Shown: positions 1 through 7,538, counted from the first letter of the stretch. The stretch: DNA of 13,512 nt from Chloroflexota bacterium (GCA_026707185.1 JAPOXI010000034.1:1-13512); one strand, 5' to 3'. Numbers and translations are program-made. Notes: generated by a model not told the origin, from the letters alone.

Positions 1-1
1 C

Positions 2-655
2 AATGTTCCCACCCTCGTCCGCGACCATGACCGGATACTCGAGGCAATTGACACGAATTTCGGGGACAAGCCAAAGACCGGCGTCTTTCATTCGGTGTCG
101 GCGTTGACAACGCTGCTCTCGCCGGCGAAGGGTAGTGGTCTTTCAGCGCTTGTCCTGTTTGATCCTCCGCTGTGCAGACCCGGCGCCAGCTATGAGGAAT
201 TTGATGCCGCCGCCATGCGAACCGCAGCTATGACCAGGCGGCGCACCGAGCTGTTTCAGTCGGTCGACCAGTTCGCTGACCTCCTGAGCTTCGTGCCGAC
301 CTTTTACCGTTCGGTTCCCGGCACCTTCGATCTTGCCGCCCGCACGACGCTTCGAGAGCGTAAACAACGCGATGGCTACGAACTGCGCTGTCCGCGCGAC
401 TACGAAGCGCAGATCGTCGACTACGCCAGCGCCTTTGCCGTGCTCGTCGACTTCGACGCATTCCATTGCCCGATCAAGGTTGTCGGAGCCGACCCGACGT
501 TGCCCTACTCGTACCTCCCAACGTTCGATTTGAGCCACGTACTCACGGTGGACTATGACTTTCTTCCGGAGACCACCCACTTCCTGCAGCTCGAACAGCC
601 TGAAGCCTGCGCCGAATCGGTGCGTGAGTTCCTTGACCAGCTTGGCTCTGACTGA
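2..655 (+). CDS. Alpha/beta-hydrolase fold protein, 5'-truncated by window edge
   Basis: The reading frame is already open at base 2 and runs to the TGA at 653-655, so the N-terminal part lies outside the window. An internal GTG at 95 would be a poor start because it cuts off the nucleophile region. The visible part fits the C-terminal two thirds of an alpha/beta hydrolase. A hydrophobic strand leads into G-V-F-H-S-V-S-A (bases 80-103), a degenerate G-x-S-x-G nucleophile elbow. It is followed by the strand ALVLFDPP, a helical cap rich in Arg and Phe, a late strand 'CPIKVVGADPTLP' whose Asp fits the catalytic acid, and 'PETTHFLQLEQP' whose His fits the catalytic base. The last helix (ACAESVREFLDQL) is typical of the fold. 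The substrate is unknown. The gene ends 14 bp before the convergent permease gene. The family call is fairly secure. Activity is less certain because the elbow lacks both canonical glycines. Confidence 0.7.
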   Translation, partial: NVPTLVRDHDRILEAIDTNFGDKPKTGVFHSVSALTTLLSPAKGSGLSALVLFDPPLCRPGASYEEFDAAAMRTAAMTRRRTELFQSVDQFADLLSFVPTFYRSVPGTFDLAARTTLRERKQRDGYELRCPRDYEAQIVDYASAFAVLVDFDAFHCPIKVVGADPTLPYSYLPTFDLSHVLTVDYDFLPETTHFLQLEQPEACAESVREFLDQLGSD

Positions 656-669
656 CCCTCGCGCGCGAA

Positions 670-2409
670 TTACGGCAAGGCGTCGACTCTGACGGTAACG
701 ATGTCCAGGCCGTGATACTTCTGGTGTCGCACCGACGACGCGTAGTGTCGTAGCAGCCGGAACGATATCTCTTCTGCATCTGGCAGTTCATTTTGCTCGG
801 CCAGGTATGCGAGCCGATCTGCCAGGTTTTCTTCGTCCGTAGTCGCCACAAACTCCAGCTCGACAGACCTGCCCTCCGGGCTCGCGCTAAGCACCAGGCG
901 CGATGCTGGAGTCGTAGTCTCGTCGCCTGCTGGTTGGAGCAAGCTCGACACGGTCTCCTCGCCCGCCGAGCGCAGGCGTTCGGTTGAGGCGTCATCCCAC
1001 TTCATCGATGTGGCAACGGCGTACAGGAAGGCGTCGATTCGCGGCAGGTCCGAGGTATCCAGTCGCGCTTCCAGCCGTTGACGCTTGGGCTTCGTGAAAT
1101 TGAGAAACACGGTGAGACCAATTGCGGTGGCCGCGCCGGCGGTGATTCCGTTGCCGAGCAGCAGACTCCATGGAGGACCCACGATTCCGCCGAACACGTC
1201 GTTCTGATCGAAGCCGACGCCCATTGCAAAGCCGAGTCCGACAATGAGGGCTGTCTGAGCGTCCATGCCACCCCGCGTAACCGTGCGAAGTCCCTCAACG
1301 AATAGCATCCCGGTTGCCAGCAGCAAGAATGCCCCCATCACCGGTTTGGGAATCGTGAGCAGCAAGCCCGCAAGCTTCGGAAATACGGCCAGCAGGATCA
1401 GAATCGCCCCCATGGCGTATCCGACACGACGCGCCGCTACGCCGGTAAGCGAGATAAGCGACACGCTGGACGACGAATAGGCGGTTGTTGGCGGCGTTCC
1501 GGCCAGTCCCGAGAGCAGCATGCCCAGGCCACCCGCGTACAACGTCCCCTGGATGAGCCGAAAGTCGGTGGCCCGGGCCTGCCGCCGGCCGACTTGCTGT
1601 ACGACCACTCCATCGCCGATGGCCTTGATTGCCTGGACTAGCGTTACCACCAGGAACATCGGTAGGAGCGCCAATATGCTCGGCGTGGGCGTCAGGTCCA
1701 GGCCCGGAAACCCGAGGGCCGGAATCCCGATCCACGCCGCGCGACCTAGCAGTTCGAGCTCGTAGAGACCGAATGCCGTCGCTGTCAGACAGCCCGCTCC
1801 GATACCAATCAGCGGCGACCAGATGCGCCACAACTGAGGACCACGCAGCGCCAGCCCCACGGTAACCGCCAGCGTCACCGCCGCTACCAACGGTCCTGCG
1901 AACGGCGCCGCGTGCGGCGGCACTTCCTGTAGCCGGTCAAACGAGATGTGCAGCAGAAGTACCGCGATGAGCATCAGGACGGTGCCCGAAACGGCAGGCG
2001 TAATGATCCGCCGCAACAACGGCAGCCAGGTCCCCACGGCGAGGAAAAAGAACGACGAGAGTACGACCAAGCTGGCGAGCGCCGCCGGTCCGCCCTCGGC
2101 TAACGCGATAACGGAAATTGCGATGAAATTCGGGGTAACCCCGGTAACCAGAACGTGGCCCAGACCTAAGCGCCCAAGCCGTGCCGCCTGCAGGATTGTG
2201 ACCAGCCCGCTGACCATCAACGCCACGAAGACAGCCCACGTCAGGTACTGTTCATCCTGTCCTGTCGCGAGGGCGCTGACAGCCACCAGCAACACGATTG
2301 GCGCGAGCACCAACAACACGCCTTGCGCCCCGACCCCCACGGCCACCAACGGCGGACACGGCTCGTCGGGCTCATAGCGAACTCCGTCGTCTACGTCGAC
2401 CAATCCCAC
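670..2409 (-). CDS. Divergent NCS2-family (nucleobase/xanthine-type) permease with fused C-terminal cytoplasmic domain
   Basis: This is a polytopic inner-membrane protein with about 12-14 hydrophobic segments over residues 35-450 (numbered from the GTG at 2448). It resembles the uracil/xanthine/urate permeases that couple nucleobase uptake to H+ or Na+. Recognisable family landmarks are TPAVSGTVLMLI (150-161), I-x-x-IGD in TM8 (274-279), the G-T-P-P-T-T-x-Y segment before TM10 (317-324), and IPKPVMGAFLLL (366-377). Residues about 465-592 form a soluble tail (RIDAFLYAVATSMKW, ISFRLLRHYASSVRH, HGLDIVTVRV). It looks like a degenerate histidine-kinase-like ATPase (anti-sigma type) fold, but I am not sure of that. 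I chose the GTG at 2409 because a GGAGG (2417-2421) lies 7 bases before it. The frame is open to a GTG at 2448 that has no Shine-Dalgarno. Key substrate-site residues of the family are replaced, so substrate, or transport at all, is open. The gene stands alone, convergent with the hydrolase. Confidence 0.8.
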   Translation of the reverse strand: MGLVDVDDGVRYEPDEPCPPLVAVGVGAQGVLLVLAPIVLLVAVSALATGQDEQYLTWAVFVALMVSGLVTILQAARLGRLGLGHVLVTGVTPNFIAISVIALAEGGPAALASLVVLSSFFFLAVGTWLPLLRRIITPAVSGTVLMLIAVLLLHISFDRLQEVPPHAAPFAGPLVAAVTLAVTVGLALRGPQLWRIWSPLIGIGAGCLTATAFGLYELELLGRAAWIGIPALGFPGLDLTPTPSILALLPMFLVVTLVQAIKAIGDGVVVQQVGRRQARATDFRLIQGTLYAGGLGMLLSGLAGTPPTTAYSSSSVSLISLTGVAARRVGYAMGAILILLAVFPKLAGLLLTIPKPVMGAFLLLATGMLFVEGLRTVTRGGMDAQTALIVGLGFAMGVGFDQNDVFGGIVGPPWSLLLGNGITAGAATAIGLTVFLNFTKPKRQRLEARLDTSDLPRIDAFLYAVATSMKWDDASTERLRSAGEETVSSLLQPAGDETTTPASRLVLSASPEGRSVELEFVATTDEENLADRLAYLAEQNELPDAEEISFRLLRHYASSVRHQKYHGLDIVTVRVDALP

Positions 2410-2416
2410 GACCGAA

Positions 2417-2421
2417 CCTCC
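2417..2421 (-). promoter_or_regulatory. Shine-Dalgarno GGAGG that favours the permease start at 2409
   Basis: On the minus strand GGAGG is followed by 7 bases and a GTG (2409-2407). The longer frame starting with GTG at 2448 has no purine-rich site in front of it, so translation probably begins 13 codons inside the longest frame. Confidence 0.5.
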
Positions 2422-2471
2422 GCGCCGAACTTCCGCCTGCCACGGCACTGCCGACTGGCGCGACGCCCGGG

Positions 2472-2743
2472 ACTAGACACAATCAACACACCTCACGTGT
2501 TCGATTATGCAAACCATTCTGCGGCTATCGCATCAATGGCTGCGCTTTGAATCATATCAGTGCTCGGCCAAGTGAACCGCCAGCCGCCTTATCGAAAGCA
2601 GTACCAAGTGACCCTGACGGAACTCTCACCAACATGCAATGCCTATCTCTCTCGATCCTCGGCATATTCAGGATGTTCTTGGCTGGCGGCGCAAGTCTCT
2701 GATCGCTCCGATATCTGTTCGATAGATTGTCACTAGACACAAT
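2472..2743. repeat. Direct repeat ACTAGACACAAT (2472-2483 and 2732-2743)
   Basis: The same 12 bases occur twice, 260 bp apart, in the gap between the divergent permease and nfeD genes. The right copy is also half of a dyad, ATTGT-N8-ACAAT (2726-2743). A pair of regulator binding sites is possible, but no protein can be named. Confidence 0.35.
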
Positions 2744-2847
2744 GAATGGCTCGACTTGCCGACCTGATCATACTCTGAGAAAGACACTCATAACGATGTT
2801 GTATCCGCTGACTTGGCAGAGGTCTTCTGCCATCTGTTGGTGGACCA

Positions 2848-2884
2848 TCAATCATCCGCGACGCGGACCCTCAGGGATGATTGA
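2848..2884. repeat. 10-bp perfect inverted repeat with internal hairpins
   Basis: TCAATCATCC (2848-2857) pairs with GGATGATTGA (2875-2884) around a 17-base loop. The loop and its flanks can instead form two small hairpins, TCCGC-GAC-GCGGA and CCC-TCA-GGG, so two exclusive folds are possible. There is no U-run, so it is not an ordinary intrinsic terminator. Confidence 0.35.
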
Positions 2885-3162
2885 GTGCCAATGCCTGCCG
2901 GCAGTAATACTAACCTTCGCGAACTTTGAATCCTCCTCATATGACTTCAATCCGGCTATCAGTACGACTGATTCCTTAGCAAGACCGTGCACAGACTTAC
3001 GCCTAGGATCCGGAACGGTGTTACTCTCTGACTCACCTCCGCACCATTTACACTCAACTCTTGGTCGCACCCTATTGAGTGTCGACGCCCATAACTCCCA
3101 GAGCTCGTCCTTCGGAGCCGAAGTGTTCAGATAAACGTGGTCTTCTTGCGCGACCCGTGGCC

Positions 3163-3195
3163 GGTCAGTGAGCCTTCAGGTCAGTCGGATATAAT
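3163..3195 (+). promoter_or_regulatory. Putative promoter for nfeD-flotillin: perfect TATAAT, with direct repeat GGTCAGT
   Basis: TATAAT at 3190-3195 is a perfect sigma-70 type -10 element, placed about 65 bases before the nfeD ATG. No good -35 hexamer lies 16-18 bases upstream. Instead, GGTCAGT occurs twice (3163-3169 and 3179-3185), with starts 16 bases apart, where the -35 and spacer would be. That layout suits a promoter that depends on an activator or is blocked by a repressor. The -10 is seen directly and the regulation is inferred. Confidence 0.45.
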
Positions 3196-3259
3196 AGACG
3201 TGTGCTCCCTACCGGCCTACGAATGTGACGTTGGCCTCACTTCGCCTGGCTAAGCCACA

Positions 3260-4669
3260 ATGATGGTTGAAAAAAAACCTGCATTAGCCACCCCTTCTCC
3301 TATCAGCGGCGGAAAGCTCCTATTTCGCTCCATCTGGATTCTCGCAATCATCGTTGCCGTCCTCGCATTTGCGTGGCAGTCGACTGACTCCGCTCGGGGG
3401 AATACACCGAGCGTTCTCGTCATCGACATCGATGGTCAGATTGATCCATTGTCCGTTGACTACATCTCGCGCGGACTGAATGAAGCTCGCAGCGAGGCGG
3501 CTTCGCTTGTGGTCATACGACTGGACACGCCGGGAGGCCTCCTCCAGTCCACCAGGGAGATTGTCGAGCTAATGCTCGTATCCCACGTGCCGATAGCTGT
3601 ATACGTCGCGCCTGCCGGAGCTCGAGCCGCTTCGGCAGGGACCTTCTTGTTGGCCGCCGCCAACTTTGCCGTAATGGCGCCTGGTACCAGCGTCGGCGCG
3701 GCATCTCCAGTAGGCTCGGGCGGCACGGAACTTCCGGCCACACTTTCTCGAAAGGTGAGCGAAGGAACCCAGGCGTTCATTCGCAGCATCGCGGATGTCC
3801 GCGGACGCAATGCCGCCGCCCTCGAGGACACGGTTTCGAAGGCCGCCGCCTACTCGGCACAGGAGGCGCTCGACATTGGCATCGTCGACTTGATTGCTCC
3901 CGACATGCAGACCTTGCTCAACCAGCTTCACGGCCGCACCGCGGAAACGGCCGACGGTCGGATTGTGGTTTCGACTGCCGACGTCACCGTACACCGGACA
4001 AGTCGCACGCTCGTGGAGCGAGTTGTCGAGATCCTCGCTAACCCCAATGTTGTCCTCGCTCTCTTTCTGATCGGCGGCTTGGGCGTTCTCGTCGAGTTGT
4101 CGTCCCCGGGACTGTTCGCACCTGGAATAGTCGGCATCACTGCCGCGACCCTGGGATTCGTGGGGTTTCTCAATCTGCCTGGTAGCTGGGGAGGTCTCTT
4201 ACTCATTGCCCTTGCGCTTGCTTTCTTCTATGCGGAAAGCGTGGCGCCCGGTTTCAGCGCCTTCGGTGCTGGTGGAATCATCGCTCTCTTGCTTGGCTCT
4301 ATATTCCTCTTCGGAAACTACTTCAGCCCCTCGGACTTACCTGAGCCAAGTTATATGGTAAGTCCGATCATGATCGCGATCACAACTGCCATCGCGGTTG
4401 TAGCTTGGGTACTCTTCATCCGCTTTGTCAGGGCCGAGGGCGGAACGTCAGGCGGGTTCCAAACCGAGGAAGAGTTGGACCTTGAAGGAGCTTGGGGGGT
4501 GGCCACGTCCGACATCGAGCCATCCGGCAAAGTCAGGGTCGCCAATCAGGAGTGGGCGGCGTCGACCGATCCCGGAGTTTCCATCCGCGCCGGTGATGAG
4601 ATCCGAGTGCAAGGGGTCTATGGCCAGGTGCTCAAGGTCGAAAAGCTCTATCAGAAACGAAGGCGGTGA
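3260..4669 (+). CDS. nfeD: NfeD-family membrane-bound serine protease (ClpP class, long form)
   Basis: This 469-residue protein has the full long-form NfeD layout. A signal anchor (about 21-39) leads to a ClpP/crotonase-like protease domain (50-225). Five hydrophobic segments follow (about 262-280, 286-306, 311-329, 336-353, 367-389), then a C-terminal OB-fold NfeD domain (about 404-465). Protease landmarks are DTPGG (89-93), A-A-S-A-G with the likely nucleophile Ser125, APGTSVGAASPV (140-151), and Lys165 in 'SRKVSEGTQAFIRS', which fits the catalytic Lys of the Ser/Lys dyad known in the archaeal 1510-N protease. Homologs cleave stomatin-like partners at the membrane. The flotillin gene starts 45 bases downstream, so the two probably form an operon. 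ATGs at 3260 and 3263 are both possible, and neither has a clear Shine-Dalgarno. The family call is secure. The cleavage target here is inferred. Confidence 0.93.
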   Translation: MMVEKKPALATPSPISGGKLLFRSIWILAIIVAVLAFAWQSTDSARGNTPSVLVIDIDGQIDPLSVDYISRGLNEARSEAASLVVIRLDTPGGLLQSTREIVELMLVSHVPIAVYVAPAGARAASAGTFLLAAANFAVMAPGTSVGAASPVGSGGTELPATLSRKVSEGTQAFIRSIADVRGRNAAALEDTVSKAAAYSAQEALDIGIVDLIAPDMQTLLNQLHGRTAETADGRIVVSTADVTVHRTSRTLVERVVEILANPNVVLALFLIGGLGVLVELSSPGLFAPGIVGITAATLGFVGFLNLPGSWGGLLLIALALAFFYAESVAPGFSAFGAGGIIALLLGSIFLFGNYFSPSDLPEPSYMVSPIMIAITTAIAVVAWVLFIRFVRAEGGTSGGFQTEEELDLEGAWGVATSDIEPSGKVRVANQEWAASTDPGVSIRAGDEIRVQGVYGQVLKVEKLYQKRRR

Positions 4670-4703
4670 ATCGGGCATAATGAGATTCTGAACTAAGCGA
4701 CCT

Positions 4704-4709
4704 GGAGGA
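4704..4709 (+). promoter_or_regulatory. Strong ribosome binding site GGAGGA of the flotillin gene
   Basis: GGAGGA lies 5 bases before the ATG at 4715. It fixes the flotillin start and shows that the protein really begins without an N-terminal membrane segment. It contrasts with the upstream nfeD gene, which has no clear site, so the flotillin may be made in excess. Confidence 0.75.
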
Positions 4710-4714
4710 AACCG

Positions 4715-6169
4715 ATGGCGGGCTTTCACACAGTCGGCCCCAACCACGCGCTGATCGTCTCAGGCGGCAGCGCCCAACCCAAGCTCAAGGTCGGCGGCCG
4801 GATGTTCGTGCTGCCAATCTTGCAAAAGGCACAGATCATCTCGCTGGAGGTGATGACTCTCCAGGTCAACACCGCCAGGGTTTACACCAAGGAAGGCGTA
4901 TCGGTTTCCGTCGACGGTGTGGCGCAGGTGAAAGTCGGGCGCAGCGAGGATGCCATTCGCACTGCGGCTGAGCAGTTTTTGGGCAAGACCGCGACTCAAA
5001 TCGCCGAAGTCGCCCTGCAAACGCTCGAAGGTCAACAGCGCGCCATCCTGGGAACGATGACGGTCGAGGACATTTACCGCGACCGCGTGGCCTTTGCGGA
5101 GCAAGTTCGAGACGTTGCGGCGACCGACATGACCAACATGGGGCTGGAAATCGTCAGCTTCTCGATCCGCGACATCCAAGACGAGCAGGGATACCTTGAG
5201 GCCTTGGGCGTTCGCCGGACCGCGGAAGTGAAGCGGGATGCGGCTATCGGCGAGGCTCAGGCCGAGCGGGATGCCGGCATCAAGGAAGCCTCCGCTGATC
5301 AGCAGCGCCAGGCCGCCCGGTTCGAGGCCGACACGGCGATCGCCGCCTCCGAGCGCGACTTCCAAACTGAGAAGGCCGCCTACGACCAGCAGGTCAACGC
5401 CCGTACCGCCGAGGCCGAGCTGGCCTACTCACTGCAGGAGGCGAAGACTCGCCAGCAGATCCGCGGCGAGGAACTGCAGATCGAGGTTGTCGAACGCCAG
5501 AAGCAGATCGAAGTCCAGCAGCAGGAGATCATTCGGCGGGAACGTGAACTGGATGCCACGGTCCGTCGGCCGGCCGAGGCCGAACGCGACCAGTTGGAGC
5601 TGATCGCCGAAGGTAACCGGCGGCGCATCAGGGTCGAGTCTGAAGCCGAGCGGTACAAGCTGGAAACGGTCGCGGAAGGCGAAAGATCCCGGATCATCGC
5701 CGAAGCCCAGGCCGACGCCGAGTCCATCAGGCTGCGCGGCCAGGCGGATGCCGACGCTATCAGGGCGCGTGGTGAGGCCGAAGCTGACGCCATTCGAGCC
5801 CAGGGTCTCGCCGAAGCCCAGGCAATGAACAAGAAGGCCGACGCCTGGAAGGAATACGGCCAGGCGGCCATGATCCAGCAGTTGTTCGACTCGCTCCCGG
5901 ATGTCGCAGGCGCGGTGGCGGAGCCGCTGGCCAAGACCGACAGCATCGTGGTGATCAGCAATGGTGGCGACAGCAATTCGGGCGCCGGGGCCAGCAAGGT
6001 CACGCAGGACGTGTCGTCCACCATTGCCCAGCTGCCGGCCCTGGTGCAGTCGCTCACTGGCGTTGACCTCATCAGTTCGCTGAAGAACCTGCCCGGCATC
6101 GTGTCCGACGAGTCGGCGCAGAATGGCACCGTCGAGCAGGAGGACGCGGCGACGGAAGAGGAGAAGTAG
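4715..6169 (+). CDS. Flotillin/reggie-like SPFH protein, eukaryote-type layout
   Basis: This 484-residue protein has an SPFH (PHB) domain (about 1-165) followed by a long charged coiled coil (about 165-385) and a C-terminal flotillin segment. Landmarks match flotillin-1 in order: GPNHALIVSGG at the N-terminus, GGRMFVLP (28-35), GVSVSVDGVAQVKV (61-74), FLGKT...LQTLEGQQRAI (88-111), MTVEDIYRDR (115-124), and RDAAIGEAQAERDAGIKEA (174-192). Flotillins assemble into cage-like oligomers on the inner leaflet and organise membrane microdomains. Unlike FloT of Bacillus, this protein has no N-terminal transmembrane hairpin, so membrane contact would be peripheral. The coiled coil carries regular 11-residue repeats (A-[DE]-A-x-x-I-R-x-x-G-x at 333-365), and the acidic tail (475-484) ends in EEEK. 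It follows nfeD, its usual partner and probable processing protease. Start and family are well supported. Confidence 0.93.
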   Translation: MAGFHTVGPNHALIVSGGSAQPKLKVGGRMFVLPILQKAQIISLEVMTLQVNTARVYTKEGVSVSVDGVAQVKVGRSEDAIRTAAEQFLGKTATQIAEVALQTLEGQQRAILGTMTVEDIYRDRVAFAEQVRDVAATDMTNMGLEIVSFSIRDIQDEQGYLEALGVRRTAEVKRDAAIGEAQAERDAGIKEASADQQRQAARFEADTAIAASERDFQTEKAAYDQQVNARTAEAELAYSLQEAKTRQQIRGEELQIEVVERQKQIEVQQQEIIRRERELDATVRRPAEAERDQLELIAEGNRRRIRVESEAERYKLETVAEGERSRIIAEAQADAESIRLRGQADADAIRARGEAEADAIRAQGLAEAQAMNKKADAWKEYGQAAMIQQLFDSLPDVAGAVAEPLAKTDSIVVISNGGDSNSGAGASKVTQDVSSTIAQLPALVQSLTGVDLISSLKNLPGIVSDESAQNGTVEQEDAATEEEK

Positions 6170-6291
6170 CCCACCGGCGGAAGTAGCCGCGGGGACGGGG
6201 CGTTGCGCTCCCGAGTCTTCGAGGTGCCTTGGGGCCAGTGGAATCGGCGCAGACGTCTCGTCCGCACCGGCCGTGGGTCAAGTGCATGTGG

Positions 6292-7170
6292 TCACTCCGC
6301 TCCGTACATCCGGGATGGATCGGCCACGCAGTGCTCGCCGCGGTCGGATTCGAGGGTGTGGCCGTAGGCCAGTGGGGTGACCAGGCCATCCTGCCGGAGG
6401 AATCCGTTGGTGTCCTGTTCGAAGAGGTGGCGCGCGGCGAGGCGTAGGTCGTGGCCGCCGAGGAGGCGGCCGACGGCGTTGCCGACTTCGCCAACGCGCA
6501 CGAGTCCGTCGTCTTCCATGCGCTGGCCAAGGCGGTTGAAGTCGCTGCCGGGATGACCGGGTTGTGGTGGGCAGCCGACGCTGACGAGCGGCGCCAGCGT
6601 GCCGTCGGCGCGGCGCATGGTCCTCCGATTCCGGACGGGTTTGCGATAGGGCACCTGCAACTCGATTTCGCTCAGGTGCACGGCGGTGAGGTTCTGGTAG
6701 GGGACACCGAGCAGGAGGTACAGGCCGTCGTGGTCGCGGATCTGGCACATGGGGCTGCCGGCGTCCCAGGCGGACTCGCCACCCGCGGTGACGATGGTCT
6801 CGGCGAGCGGACCGATGGCGGAAATGCTGTGCCAGAGGTGAAGGCTGCGGCGAGCATCGGGATGCCGGCGGCCGGCATCGGAGATTGCGCCCATGAGCGA
6901 TGGGGTGTGCCGTGGATCGAAGACAAAGTTGGGATCACGAGAGAGCGGGTAGGTGAAGGCGGGAAGCACCAGGGTTCCGTCGGGTCCGAGCGTCTGCAGC
7001 ACCGCGTCCAGTACCGCGTCGGCACCGCCGTCAACGTGCCCCAGGCTACGCAGGGAGCTGTGGACCATCAGGAGGCCGCCGCGGGGGACGCCGAGGCGAA
7101 CGAGGTCTCGAACCAGCGCTGCTCGGTCGAGCGATTCGATCCGCGGCCGCCGCTCAGGCATGGTGCTCAT
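6292..7170 (-). CDS. Aminoglycoside N(3)-acetyltransferase family protein (AAC(3)/YokD-like)
   Basis: This 292-residue soluble protein belongs to the acetyl-CoA-dependent antibiotic N-acetyltransferase family, which acetylates the 3-amino group of deoxystreptamine aminoglycosides. Many members have other substrates. Family landmarks in order are LLMVHSSLRSLGHVDGGADAV (33-53), LGPDGTLVLPAFTY (61-74), LMGAISDAGRRHPDARRS (92-109), HSISAIGPLA (114-123), GSPMCQI (138-144), LLLGV (152-156), and T-x-x-H-x-x-E (Thr162, His165, Glu168), which holds the presumed catalytic His and Glu. The usual R-S-x-H-P reads R-S-L-H-L here. Length is normal for the family. ATG codons at 7170 and 7161 are both possible, and an AGAGGG lies about 10 bases before the first. 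The gene is convergent with the flotillin gene and no resistance cassette surrounds it, so an intrinsic housekeeping or detoxifying role is as likely as clinical-type resistance. Confidence 0.88.
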   Translation of the reverse strand: MSTMPERRPRIESLDRAALVRDLVRLGVPRGGLLMVHSSLRSLGHVDGGADAVLDAVLQTLGPDGTLVLPAFTYPLSRDPNFVFDPRHTPSLMGAISDAGRRHPDARRSLHLWHSISAIGPLAETIVTAGGESAWDAGSPMCQIRDHDGLYLLLGVPYQNLTAVHLSEIELQVPYRKPVRNRRTMRRADGTLAPLVSVGCPPQPGHPGSDFNRLGQRMEDDGLVRVGEVGNAVGRLLGGHDLRLAARHLFEQDTNGFLRQDGLVTPLAYGHTLESDRGEHCVADPSRMYGAE

Positions 7171-7322
7171 CGAGTCCCAGCCCTCTGAGGTCCGCCACGG
7201 TGCTCTGCTCCTCTGCCTGGTAGAGCCGCCAGATTACCTGCGGGGTGTGGGCGTTGCGGCGGCGCGGGGCGGGGCGTGGGAGGGGGCGTGAGGGACGCGA
7301 AATGGGGCGGGGTTGCGCGCGT

Positions 7323-7346
7323 AAGAGTTTTTTCCAAAAAACTCTT
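7323..7346. repeat. Perfect 24-bp A/T-rich palindrome
   Basis: AAGAGTTTTTT (7323-7333) and AAAAAACTCTT (7336-7346) are exact inverted copies separated by CC. The A/T island stands out sharply in very GC-rich surroundings. The stem is A/T-rich with no free U-run after it, so it does not look like a standard intrinsic terminator. It could be a protein binding site or part of a bidirectional transcription stop between leftward genes. Confidence 0.6.
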
Positions 7347-7538
7347 GAGGCGCGGCGGGGTGCATTTTTGGCGGATTTGGGGTGCGGCGAGGATGGTCGG
7401 CAGGGCGGTTTGGGGCGAAGGTCGGGCGGCAGGCGGTGACGAGGCGCGGGCCTGGGGCTGGAGGCGCCGCGCGACGTGGCCGGGCGAGGGGGCGGCGGCG
7501 TGGAGCGGCGGGTTGGAGAGAGACATCCGAGATTGGGG

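Larger units (their letters stand above)
2449..3259. other. Intergenic region of about 0.8 kb without a convincing gene
   Basis: This stretch separates the leftward permease gene from the rightward nfeD gene, so it should hold two divergent promoters. It is visibly less GC-rich than the coding parts. The open frames in it (for example 2727-3134 on the plus strand) are rich in Ser, Thr, Pro, His and Cys, show no domain I recognise, and have no ribosome site. What I see is a 12-base direct repeat (2472-2483 and 2732-2743), a 10-bp inverted repeat (2848-2884), a palindrome CTGCCGGCAG (2895-2904), and a TATAAT at 3190. No tRNA or known riboswitch was recognised. Confidence 0.6.

Noticed and set aside
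2727..3134. Plus-strand frame of 135 codons in the 0.8-kb gap
   Set aside because: There is no ribosome site or domain, the composition is unlike the neighbours (Ser/Thr/His/Cys-rich), and GC-rich third positions are absent.
6197..6211. Hairpin GGGGCG-TTG-CGCTCC between the convergent flotillin and acetyltransferase genes
   Set aside because: Six pairs with one G-U and no U-run on either strand. This is too weak to call a terminator in GC-rich DNA.
5425..6267. Minus-strand frame of 280 codons opposite the flotillin gene
   Set aside because: It is Ser/Arg/Ala-rich and exactly antisense to the regular EAEA-type coiled-coil repeats. The flotillin reading is certain.
6292..7170. Mobile antibiotic-resistance cassette
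   Set aside because: The acetyltransferase gene has no integrase, transposase, attC-like site or flanking repeats, and its base composition matches its neighbours.
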